From Streptomyces sp. NRRL F-525 (GTDB lineage Bacteria > Actinomycetota > Actinomycetes > Streptomycetales > Streptomycetaceae): a stretch of DNA of 64,000 nucleotides. Below, piece by piece: positions 31,741 through 40,000 of the stretch. The DNA is taken from the NCBI RefSeq assembly GCF_000716605.1, contig NZ_JNXE01000010.1, positions 1 through 64,000 on the forward strand, read 5' to 3'. The notes under the pieces were generated by a model. It made no database searches. It was given only the letters and a program-made list of their open reading frames with translations, and was not told the DNA's origin. A program made the translations under genes and the position numbers. Position 1 is the stretch's first letter, and each line of letters opens with the position of its first letter.

Positions 31741-33036
31741 ATGGCTCAGCAGTCCCTCACTCCCGACTCCCTCGACCTGGGCGGCACCGCCCCGCGGACC
31801 TCGGTCCGTATCCGCTGGGTCCTGGTCGCCCTCCTGGTGATCGGCGGGGTCGTCAACTACCTCGACCGCGCCACGCTGAGCGTCGCCAACACGACCATTG
31901 CCGGTCAATTCGGTCTGAACGCAACGGAGATGGGCCTGCTGCTCGCCGCCTTCTCCTGGCCGTACGCCATCGCCAACCTCCCCGCCGGCTACCTCGTCGA
32001 CCGCTTCGGCCCCAAGCGGATGTACGCCTGGGCCGCCGGACTCTGGTCCCTGATGACGATGGTCACGGCAGCCGCGCACTCCTTCGGCCTGCTCTACGCC
32101 GCCCGGGTCGCGCTCGGGGTCGCCGAGTCCCCGTTCTTCACGGCCAGCCTCAAGGTCAACGAGCGCTGGTTCAACAAGGACGAGCGGGCCCTGCCCATAT
32201 CGATCGTCAACACCGGCTCCCAGATCGCCAACGCCATCGCCCCGCCGATCCTCACCGGCCTTCTCCTGACGGTCGGCTGGCGCGGCATGTTCGTCGCCGT
32301 GGGCGCGCTCGGCATCCTCGTCATGCTGGTGTGGCTGCGCGTGTACCGGGACCCCACCCTGCGCGAGCAGGCGATCATCCGGGGCGAGGAGCTGGCGGAG
32401 GCACGCGCCAACGAGCAGGCAAGGCCCGCGAGTTGGGGCGCGCTGTTCCAGCAGCGCAACACCTACTTCATGATCCTCGGCGCCTTCGGCATCTTCTACA
32501 CGGTGTGGGTCTACCTGACCTGGCTGCCGAGCTACCTCCAGACCTCCCGCGGCCTCAGCCTCTCCGAGACCGGCTGGCTGTCCTCCCTGCCCTACCTCTG
32601 CGGCATCCTCGGCGTCCTCTTCGGCGGCTGGCTCTCCGGCCGGCTGATCCGCCGGGGCCACTCCGCGGTCGTCTCCCGCAAGGTCCCGATCGTCGGCGGC
32701 GCCGTACTGGCGGCAGCCGCGGTCCTCCCAGTGGCGTACGTCCACAGCACACCGGTCGCGCTCACCCTGCTCTCCCTCGGCTACTTCGCCGCCCAGGTCC
32801 CGATGGGCTGCCTGTGGACGCTGGCCTCGGACATCGCCGAGTCCCACCAGGTGGCCTCACTTGGAGCGATCCAGAACTTCGGCGGCTTCCTCGGTGCCGC
32901 GATGGCGCCCATCGTCACCGGTGCCATCCTGGACGCGACCGGCAACAACTACACGTACGTCTTCCTCGTCGGCGGAGCACTCCTGCTGCTCGGCGGGATG
33001 TCGTACCTCTTCTTCGTGAAGGACCGCCGCGCATGA
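31741..33036 (+). CDS. MFS transporter, sugar-acid (anion:cation symporter) type
   Basis: This 431-residue protein has 12 predicted transmembrane helices. It has MFS motifs typical of the ACS hexuronate/glucarate/galactonate group: VVNYLDRATLSVANTTIAGQ near the N-terminus and GYLVDRFGPKRMYAWAAGLW in loop 2-3. GAGGAG lies seven bases before the ATG. It probably imports the acid that is phosphorylated and then split by the aldolase encoded upstream. Its stop overlaps the next ATG. Confidence 0.87.
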   Translation: MAQQSLTPDSLDLGGTAPRTSVRIRWVLVALLVIGGVVNYLDRATLSVANTTIAGQFGLNATEMGLLLAAFSWPYAIANLPAGYLVDRFGPKRMYAWAAGLWSLMTMVTAAAHSFGLLYAARVALGVAESPFFTASLKVNERWFNKDERALPISIVNTGSQIANAIAPPILTGLLLTVGWRGMFVAVGALGILVMLVWLRVYRDPTLREQAIIRGEELAEARANEQARPASWGALFQQRNTYFMILGAFGIFYTVWVYLTWLPSYLQTSRGLSLSETGWLSSLPYLCGILGVLFGGWLSGRLIRRGHSAVVSRKVPIVGGAVLAAAAVLPVAYVHSTPVALTLLSLGYFAAQVPMGCLWTLASDIAESHQVASLGAIQNFGGFLGAAMAPIVTGAILDATGNNYTYVFLVGGALLLLGGMSYLFFVKDRRA

Positions 33037-33617
33037 GCACCGCCCCACGCGTCCACGTCGTGATCGGCCCCGCCGGGTCGGGCAAGACCGGCGTGGCCCG
33101 GCTGATCGCCGGGCTGAGCGGCGCCGCGTACGTCGACAAGGACACCGCCTGCACCCGCCTCACCGAGGCGCTCCTCGAACTCGCCGGCACGGACCCGAAC
33201 GAGCGCGATCTCAACCCGTACTACCAGTCCGTGGTGATGGACCTCGAATACGCGACCATCCTCGACCTGGCCGCCGACAATCTGAGGTTGGGCCGCCCGG
33301 TCGTCCTGGACGCGCCGTTCGGCCGCTACTTCCAACAGCCGGACTATCTGGCCGAAGTGACATACCGTCACAACTGGCCGTCCGACGTCGAGTTGGTCGT
33401 CGTCCAGGTCCAGGTCGACAAGGACACCGCCCGCGAACGCGTCCGCGCCCGGGGCTGCGCCCGGGACCGGTCCAAGCTCGCCGACTGGGACACGTTCTGG
33501 AAGACGGCCGAGGCCAACGAGTGCCTGTGGGCGGACGGGCGGCGGCTGGTGTTCGACAACCGCGCCGACGGTGTCACGGCGGACGCGGTCGCCCGTGCGC
33601 TGGAGGGTCTGTCCTGA
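33033..33617 (+). CDS. Small P-loop kinase (gluconokinase/AAA_33-like)
   Basis: This 194-residue protein has a Walker A GPAGSGKT at residues 12-19, then YVDKDTACTRLTEALLELAG, a Walker B-like VVLDAPFGRYFQQPDY and a lid with RVRARGCARDRSKLADWD. This is the layout of small-molecule P-loop kinases such as gluconokinases. The ATG overlaps the transporter stop, so the set looks like import, phosphorylation and cleavage. It may supply the kinase step before the aldolase, although 2-keto-3-deoxygluconate kinases usually have a different (ribokinase) fold. Confidence 0.75.
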   Translation: MSTAPRVHVVIGPAGSGKTGVARLIAGLSGAAYVDKDTACTRLTEALLELAGTDPNERDLNPYYQSVVMDLEYATILDLAADNLRLGRPVVLDAPFGRYFQQPDYLAEVTYRHNWPSDVELVVVQVQVDKDTARERVRARGCARDRSKLADWDTFWKTAEANECLWADGRRLVFDNRADGVTADAVARALEGLS

Positions 33618-33633
33618 CCGTCCGCGTCATGGC

Positions 33634-34716
33634 TCAGTCCCGGCGCGCCACCAGCCGGTAGGCGTTCGACACCCGCAGCCGGTGCGACAGCCGCTTCACG
33701 ACGAACCGGTCCAGGACCGTTCCAAGGATCAGCGCCGGGATCCCCGCGATCAGCACCGCCGCACGACCAGCACGGGCCGGCCCTGACGGCGGCTTCGGCA
33801 GCCACGGCAGGTCGTCGCGCGGTGCGGCCGTGTCCAGGGCCAGCCAGGTGCCGGCGAGGAGGTCGACCGGGTCGTGGGGCTCCGCGTGCTGTTCGGCTAC
33901 GACCGTGAAGCCCAGGTCGGTGAGGCGGGCGCGGAGGTTCTCGACCGGGATGAAGTGCAGGTGCTGCGGCTGGAGCCACGGCAGCCACCAGCGGCCCAGC
34001 AGGCGGGAGTAGCGGCTGTCGGGGTCCGGGACCTCGATCAGGAGGTGGCCGCCGGGGCGCACGGCCTGGTGCGCGGCGGCCAGTTCACGCTCGGGCTCCG
34101 TGCTGTGCTCCAGGTAGTGGAACATGCTGACGACGTCGTAGTGGCCCGAGAGCCCCGGGGCCAACTCGGGGAAGCTGCCCCGGTATCCGCGTTCCACCCG
34201 CCCCGCCTGCTCGGCGAGTTCGGCGCCGTCCGTGAAGTCGAGGCCGTCGAAGGTGGTGTCCGGGTACACCGTGCGGGCCGACTCGCAGAAGTGACCGTGA
34301 CCGGTGCCGACATCCAGCCAGTTCTTGGGAGTTGGCGAGTGCGGGAGCAGTGACTGCGCGCGCTGCTCGTACATCTTCGTACGGGCCGCGAACGTGTTGC
34401 CCAACTGCTTCTCGCCCAGGCCGTCGTAGAAGTCCCGGTAGTAGAACTCCAGCCCGGCCGGGCTCAGTCGGGGGTTCTGGAAGGTGTGCCGGCAGTCCTC
34501 GCACTGGTCCAGCTCGAACGTGCCCGGCTTGTGCTGGATCAGGTCCTTCGTGCGCAGCCGGGTCCGGAGGCGGGGTGATTCGCACCAGGGGCAGGTCTCG
34601 CGCCGGGGTTCGAAGAAGCGGTCCAGGCCGTCGGCCAAGTCGGCCTGGTAGGTGGGGCGTAGGGCCGCCACCTGGTCGGTGCGGCTCGGGGGCTTGGGGT
34701 CGTCCTCGTTGCTCAC
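33634..34716 (-). CDS. SAM-dependent methyltransferase with N-terminal zinc ribbon
   Basis: This 360-residue protein starts at GTG 34716, overlapping the glycosyltransferase stop. Cys42/Cys45 (CPWC) and Cys72/Cys75 (CEDC) form a zinc ribbon. The class I SAM motif LDVGTGHGHF is at 134-143, followed by VSMFHYLEHSTEPERELAAA and GGHLLIEVPDPDS. A C-terminal hydrophobic helix (AAVLIAGIPALILGTVLDRF) could attach it to the membrane, consistent with a lipid substrate. It is the last gene of the six-gene polyketide operon and probably methylates the product or its sugar. Confidence 0.82.
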   Translation of the reverse strand: MSNEDDPKPPSRTDQVAALRPTYQADLADGLDRFFEPRRETCPWCESPRLRTRLRTKDLIQHKPGTFELDQCEDCRHTFQNPRLSPAGLEFYYRDFYDGLGEKQLGNTFAARTKMYEQRAQSLLPHSPTPKNWLDVGTGHGHFCESARTVYPDTTFDGLDFTDGAELAEQAGRVERGYRGSFPELAPGLSGHYDVVSMFHYLEHSTEPERELAAAHQAVRPGGHLLIEVPDPDSRYSRLLGRWWLPWLQPQHLHFIPVENLRARLTDLGFTVVAEQHAEPHDPVDLLAGTWLALDTAAPRDDLPWLPKPPSGPARAGRAAVLIAGIPALILGTVLDRFVVKRLSHRLRVSNAYRLVARRD

Positions 34717-35912
34717 GGGGTCTCCTTGAGGGACGCGCCGGTGGCCAGTCGCTCCAGGTGGGTCGCCGCCGCGCGGGTGCCTCCGGCCGCGCGGAACGCC
34801 GTACGGATGCGGCCGGCCGCGGCGCGGTGGTCGGGTTCGTGGAGTACGGCGTCGATCGCCGCGCCCAGCTTGGGGGCGGTGACCCGGCCGAAGCGGACGC
34901 GGATTCCGGCGCCCGCGCCGGTGACCTGCCCGGCGATCACCGGCTGGTCGTCGCGGATGGGGGCGACGACGAGGGGGACGCCGTGCCACAGCGCCTCGCA
35001 CACCGTGTTGTGCCCGGCGTGTGAGATCACCGCGTCCGCCCTTTCCAGCAGGGGGAGTTGGGGGATCGACGGCAGGATCAGCAGGTCCTTGTCCTGTTCG
35101 TCGGACGTGCCCAGCGCGTGGCCGGGGTCCGCGATCACCGCCTGTACGCGGTCCGTCCGTGCCCGCAGCGCCGTCACGCACTCGGTGAGGAAACGGGCGC
35201 CCACGTCGGTGTTGGCGGTGCCGAGGCTGACCAGGACCAGGGACCGGGCCGGGTCCAGCCAGTCCCAGGGGAAGTCCGGCGCCGCCGGGCGGGGCGCGAT
35301 CGACGGGCCGACCCAGCGGATCTGCTCGCCCTGCCGCGCCTCGGGGCCGACGAGTTCCGGGGTGCTGAACGCGAGGACGAGGTGCGGGGAGAAGCGGGGG
35401 TCGGCGGTGCCCGTCGGGTCGCCGATCCCGGCGCGCAGCCCGCCCAGCAACTCGTCCAGCCACAGGGCGACTTTGGGCATGCCCGCCAGTACGTCCGTGA
35501 ACTCGGCCGAGGTGGTCGCCGAGGTCGCCCACGGTACGCCGAGGCGTTCCGCCACCAAGCCACCGGCCAGGGCCTGTTGATCGGCTACGACCGCGTCCGG
35601 CCCGAACTCCTCGACGGCAGCCGCGACTCCGGGCGCCATCTGCTCGGCGAGCGGCGCGAGGAAGGCCTCCCACAGGAACTTCAGCGCCTCGGGGCCACGG
35701 ATGTCGGGCGGGCGTACGCCCTCGCCCTCACCCGGGACCGGTCCGGCACAGGGGAACACCCGCGCCGGCTCTCCCGCGAGTCGCCGTACGAGAGCGGGGT
35801 CGGCGCAGACCCACGCCAACTCGTGTCCCTGTGACGCCAGTTCGGCCGCCACGCCCACCGCCGGGTTGATGTGGCCGACCAGCGGCGGGACGACGAACAG
35901 GAACCGGCTCAC
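34713..35912 (-). CDS. UGT/MGT-type glycosyltransferase (GT1)
   Basis: This 399-residue protein starts at GTG 35912, overlapping the hydrolase stop. It has GT-B features: N-terminal FLFVVPPLVGHINPAVGVAA, the mid-domain VLVSLGTANTDVGARFLTEC, and the nucleotide-sugar motif SHAGHNTVCEALWHGVPLV followed by RDDQPVIAGQV. This is the family that glycosylates macrolides and other secondary metabolites, and also lipids. In this operon it probably adds a sugar to the polyketide/lipid chain. GTGA overlaps on both sides show tight coupling. Confidence 0.88.
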   Translation of the reverse strand: MSRFLFVVPPLVGHINPAVGVAAELASQGHELAWVCADPALVRRLAGEPARVFPCAGPVPGEGEGVRPPDIRGPEALKFLWEAFLAPLAEQMAPGVAAAVEEFGPDAVVADQQALAGGLVAERLGVPWATSATTSAEFTDVLAGMPKVALWLDELLGGLRAGIGDPTGTADPRFSPHLVLAFSTPELVGPEARQGEQIRWVGPSIAPRPAAPDFPWDWLDPARSLVLVSLGTANTDVGARFLTECVTALRARTDRVQAVIADPGHALGTSDEQDKDLLILPSIPQLPLLERADAVISHAGHNTVCEALWHGVPLVVAPIRDDQPVIAGQVTGAGAGIRVRFGRVTAPKLGAAIDAVLHEPDHRAAAGRIRTAFRAAGGTRAAATHLERLATGASLKETP

Positions 35913-36763
35913 CGGACCGCCACCTCGGCGGCGGCCTCCGCCGTGCTCGCCTCCTGGAAGCTCGCCTCTTGGATGCTTGCCTTTTGGATCAGGGAGAGGA
36001 TGTGCCCGCCGACCGTGCCCGCAGCCTCGACCAGCACGGAGTGCTCGTGGCCGGGGACGACCACGGTCCGGCAGTCGGGCAGCACGGACTCCAGCCAGGG
36101 TGCGAGCAGGGCGAGGTCCGAGTCGCCGCCGTAGACGCCGAGCACCGGGCAGTACACCGCGCGGATCTGATCCTCCGTCAATACACCGCTGGCCGGGATG
36201 TCTTGGGAGAGGGAGGTCTCGCGGGCCAGGCGGGCGGCGCCCTTCGCGAGGCGGGCGGTGTTGTGGCCGCGGTTCTCGCTGATCCAGGCGATCGCGTCGT
36301 CCTCGTTGTGCGCCAGCTGGTGCAGCACGCGGTCCAGGATGTCGCCGAGCTTCGGTGCCCAGGCCGTGGTCGCCGGTTCCGACTCGATGAGCGAGACGCT
36401 GGCGGCCCGCTCCGGATGGCGGGCCGCGTAGCCGAACGCGACAGTTCCGCCATAGGAGTTGCCGACCAGATGGACCGGTCCAGTCACCTCCAGCTGGTCC
36501 AGCAGCGCCTCCAGATCGTCGATGTTGTCGTCGAGGGTGTAACCGGTGGCCGGGCGCGCGCTGCGGCCGTGGCCGCGCAGGTCGTACATGACGACGTCGA
36601 TGCCGGCCAGCGCGAACGGCGGCGCGATGGTGAAGTAGTAGCTGGCCAGGCTGTCGGTGAGCAGACCGTGCACGAGCACCGCCGTGGCGGTCACCGGGCG
36701 GTCGTCGGGCGGGCTCATCCGCTGTACGTGCAACCGGAGTTGACCGGTGTCGACCATCGCCAT
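35909..36763 (-). CDS. Alpha/beta hydrolase with repeat-built C-terminal tail
   Basis: This 284-residue protein has the oxyanion segment VLVHGLLTDS, the nucleophile Ser103 in GNSYGGTVAF, Asp in VYGGDSDLAL and His in VVPGHEHSVL, so the catalytic triad is intact. It may release or transfer the acyl chain, taking the place of a missing thioesterase domain in the synthase proteins. After the core fold comes a helical tail of three pentapeptides (IQKAS, IQEAS, FQEAS) and an Ala-rich end. It starts three bases after the ACP stop and overlaps the glycosyltransferase start. Confidence 0.85.
   Translation of the reverse strand: MAMVDTGQLRLHVQRMSPPDDRPVTATAVLVHGLLTDSLASYYFTIAPPFALAGIDVVMYDLRGHGRSARPATGYTLDDNIDDLEALLDQLEVTGPVHLVGNSYGGTVAFGYAARHPERAASVSLIESEPATTAWAPKLGDILDRVLHQLAHNEDDAIAWISENRGHNTARLAKGAARLARETSLSQDIPASGVLTEDQIRAVYCPVLGVYGGDSDLALLAPWLESVLPDCRTVVVPGHEHSVLVEAAGTVGGHILSLIQKASIQEASFQEASTAEAAAEVAVR
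35945..35989 (-). repeat. Three 15-bp tandem repeats in hydrolase tail
   Basis: GCTCGCCTCCTGGAA (35945), GCTCGCCTCTTGGAT (35960) and GCTTGCCTTTTGGAT (35975) are adjacent 15-base units with a few substitutions. They encode the pentapeptides FQEAS, IQEAS and IQKAS on the minus strand. Confidence 0.85.
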
Positions 36764-36766
36764 GGC

Positions 36767-37069
36767 TCAGCCCGCCTCGGCTGCCTTGAGGCTCTGCACG
36801 ACATACTCGACGAGCCGGCCGACGGTGAGTTCGATGATATCGTCGAACTCCATCCCGGCCAGGAACTCGGCGAAGTTGACCTTCGTCCCGTAGTGCTCCT
36901 GGAGCAGACCGGCCAGGGTCACCAGGTCGATGCTCTCCAGCTCCAGGTCGCGGTTGAAGGTCGTCGTCATGGTGATCTCGACGTCGTCGACGCCGTACTC
37001 GTCCTCCAGCAACGTGGTGAGCATGCCGGTGAGATCGGCGAGGACGGTGTCCTCGGTGGTGGGGGTCAT
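36767..37069 (-). CDS. Stand-alone acyl carrier protein
   Basis: This 100-residue protein has the carrier-protein motif DLELESIDLVTLAGLL, with Ser46 as the phosphopantetheine site. DSL, the commonest form, is replaced by ESI as in many polyketide/fatty-acid carriers. The ATG overlaps the stop of the KS-AT-DH-PPTase gene, whose C-terminal domain can supply the phosphopantetheine. It gives this system a second carrier besides the integrated ACP, perhaps for the primer or for hand-off to the tailoring enzymes. Confidence 0.88.
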   Translation of the reverse strand: MTPTTEDTVLADLTGMLTTLLEDEYGVDDVEITMTTTFNRDLELESIDLVTLAGLLQEHYGTKVNFAEFLAGMEFDDIIELTVGRLVEYVVQSLKAAEAG

Positions 37070-40000
37070 CGGTCGTACTCCTCTTCGTGCGCGGGTCCCG
37101 TCGTCCAGGCCACGACGTAGGTCCTGTCCGGCAGATTGGGGGGATTGCCGGCCGGCTCGTAGTGCACGGTGTAGGCGCGTTCCAGGCGCCCCGACACCAA
37201 CAGCCGTGAGCCGGGGGCCACTTGGAAGACGGCGAAGTCGCGCGGCCGTCCCCGGAAGCCGGTGCCCTCCGCCTTGGCGACCGCCTCCTTCGCCGCCCAG
37301 AAGCGGGCGAACCACAGCGCCTCGGACTCGCCGGTCGCCGCCAACTGGGCACGCAGCAGCGCCAGTTCCTCCTCGCCGAGGGCGGTGGTGAGGGTGCTCG
37401 GGGGGCGTTCCACGACCTCCTCGATGTCGATCCCGGGGCCGGGACCGGGCGCGTGCGGCCGGACGATCGCGACCGCCGCCTCGGCGCGGTGAGCGAGCGA
37501 GACGTCCAGCGGGGGCAGGGTCCGGCCGTGCAGGCCGGTGACGTACGGGCGGCCCGACTCGTCGTTGTGGACCCGGATCTCGGCCGGGAAGACGGGTCCC
37601 TCGCCGTGGCCCCACAGCCACTGTCGTACCGCGTCCTTCACCGCGATCCGGCCCAACAGCCACTGTCGGCGCCCGCGCGGCGGATGCTCGGCGTACTGCG
37701 AACGCTCCACACTGCTCAGGGAGTTGCGCATGATCAGGTCGCGCGAGGCGAGGTCGGGCCAGCGCTCGTTGAGCAGGGTCCGGCCGCCGGGGCGGGCCTC
37801 GGAGAGGGTGTTGCGCTCCGGGAACCGCTCGACCGGCTTGGTCTGCGGATCGTTGTCGAAACGCCGGTCCTGCCAGCCGGTCAGCTCCGCCCACACCTCG
37901 CCGTTCACCGTGAGTTGTACGTCGGCTTCGAGCGCGGTGTCGGTCAGCGAGGTGATCCGCACCAGGCACTCCACCTCCGTACCGGGGCGCGGATGGGGGC
38001 CGTAGAAACGCATCTCGCGCATGCCGACCGGGAAGACGACGGTCCGCTCGGTGCGGGTCGCCATGATCCAATACCCCAGGATCTGGCCGACGTTGTCGAG
38101 CAGGGCGCCGGGGGCGGGCGGTGTGGTGATCACGCCGCGTACGTGGCGGTCGCCGATCGCGGTGAGTTCGGTGACCCCTTGGAACGCCGGGCCGTGGAAC
38201 ATCCAGCGCTCGTCGTAGAGATGGGCCGCGGTGTGGTCGGGGACGCGTTCGGCGGCGGGGTCCGGGCGGGGGCGCGGTGGGGGCGATACGGCGTGGGCGG
38301 GGGCCAGTTCGACCACACCGCGGGCGTGCGGGCCGAAGGAGACGGCGAGGCGGTCGGGTGTCTGGGTGACCACCTTCACCGGTACGTCCACCGACGGCGT
38401 GGCCGTCAGCCATCGGTCGAAGCGCGCGTCGTGCACGGCGACCGCGCGCATGCCCGGGGCGGCCCGTTCCGCGGCCTCGATGATGTGCTGGACGATCGTG
38501 GTCGCGGGGACGACAGGCCAACGGTCCGCCACGTCCGGCCAATTGGGGCGTTGCGGGAAGAAGCAGTGGTCCATGAGGTAGGGCATGGACTCGGGGGAGA
38601 CGTGGACCGTGGTCTGCCACTCCCGTGGGGGAGCGGGCGGCGCGGTGGCCACGATTCGGGGTGCGGGGGCGGTTGTTGCGGTACGACGGCTGCCCGCGCT
38701 GATGAGTTGGGCGGCCGTGTCGGCGGTGTCGCGCATGAGGGCGTGCAGTTCGGCGGCGGCCGGGAAGCGGTCGGTGAGCGCGTCCAGGGGCGAAAGGGCT
38801 GCCAGGGTCGGGGTGTTGGTGGCGGCCGGTGTGCGTAGTTCCGCCCGGAGCTTCACCAAGGTCGGGGCGTCGAGGGACACGAGTGCGCCGTCCATGTCCA
38901 GCCGCACCGGGGGCCGTTCCCGTCGTGGAGCCGGTTTCTGGGGGGCCAGTGTCACCGGGTCCGTCGTTCCGCCCGCTGCCCACAACGCCATTGCCACGCG
39001 CCTGAGTTGGGCCAGTCCGGAGCGGTGGGGCGAGTTGGCGGCGACGACGAGGTGATCGCGTCCGCTGAGGGTCGCGTCGATGAGGGAGCCGAGTTGGCCC
39101 GTGCCGACCTGGACGAACGCGCGGTGGCCGGCCGCGTACATGGCCTCGATGAGCTGGCGGAAGCGCACGGGCTCCAACAGGTGCCGGATGAAGAGTGCGC
39201 GGACCGCCTTCTCGTCCGAGGGGTACGGCGAGGCAGTGGTCCCGGACCAGAGGGGGACCGTCGGCGGGTGGAGGCGGAAGCGGTTCGTGGCCTCTTCGAT
39301 CGGGGCGAGGTAGGGCTTCAACATCGGTGTGTGGAAGCCGGATTGGAACGGGAGGACCTGGCTCAGGACGCCCTGCGCGCGGAAGGACCGCACGAACTCG
39401 TCCACGGCCTTGTCCGGTCCGCACACCATCGACTGGCCCGGCGCGTTGTCGTGGGAGAGCACGATTCCGGCGTCTGGCCAGTCGGCGGCGAGCGCCGCGA
39501 GCACGCGTTCGGCCGGGGCTCCGATCGCCCCGAAGGCGAGACCGGGAACCGTCACCGAGTCGGGGTCGAACGCCTCCATGAAGTCGCTGACCTCGTCCGG
39601 CGAGTACACCCCGGCGGCCGTCATCGCGGTCCACTCGCCGACGCTGTGCCCGGCGACCGCGTCCGGGACGACGCCCATCTTCCGCAACGCGGCGTCCAGC
39701 AACCGCCCGACGCCGACCACATCGAAGCCGTGGCGGCCAACATCCCCTACCTGTGCGGGGGTTGCGGACCGGTTCTCGCGCAGTCCGAAGTGCGCCGCGA
39801 TGTCCTCGACCCGGGGCGTGAAGTCGCCCTCCAGGCCCGGGAAGACGAACGCCAGCTTTCCGGCGTCGGGCCCGATCAGCGGGCTCGGCGTGAACCACAC
39901 ATCGCTACGGCCCTGCCAGGGCCGGCCCTTGGCGACCGCCCGGCGGGCCAGCGCGAGCCGCTTTGTGTCCGGGGCGACGATACCGAGCCGTGAACGGCCC

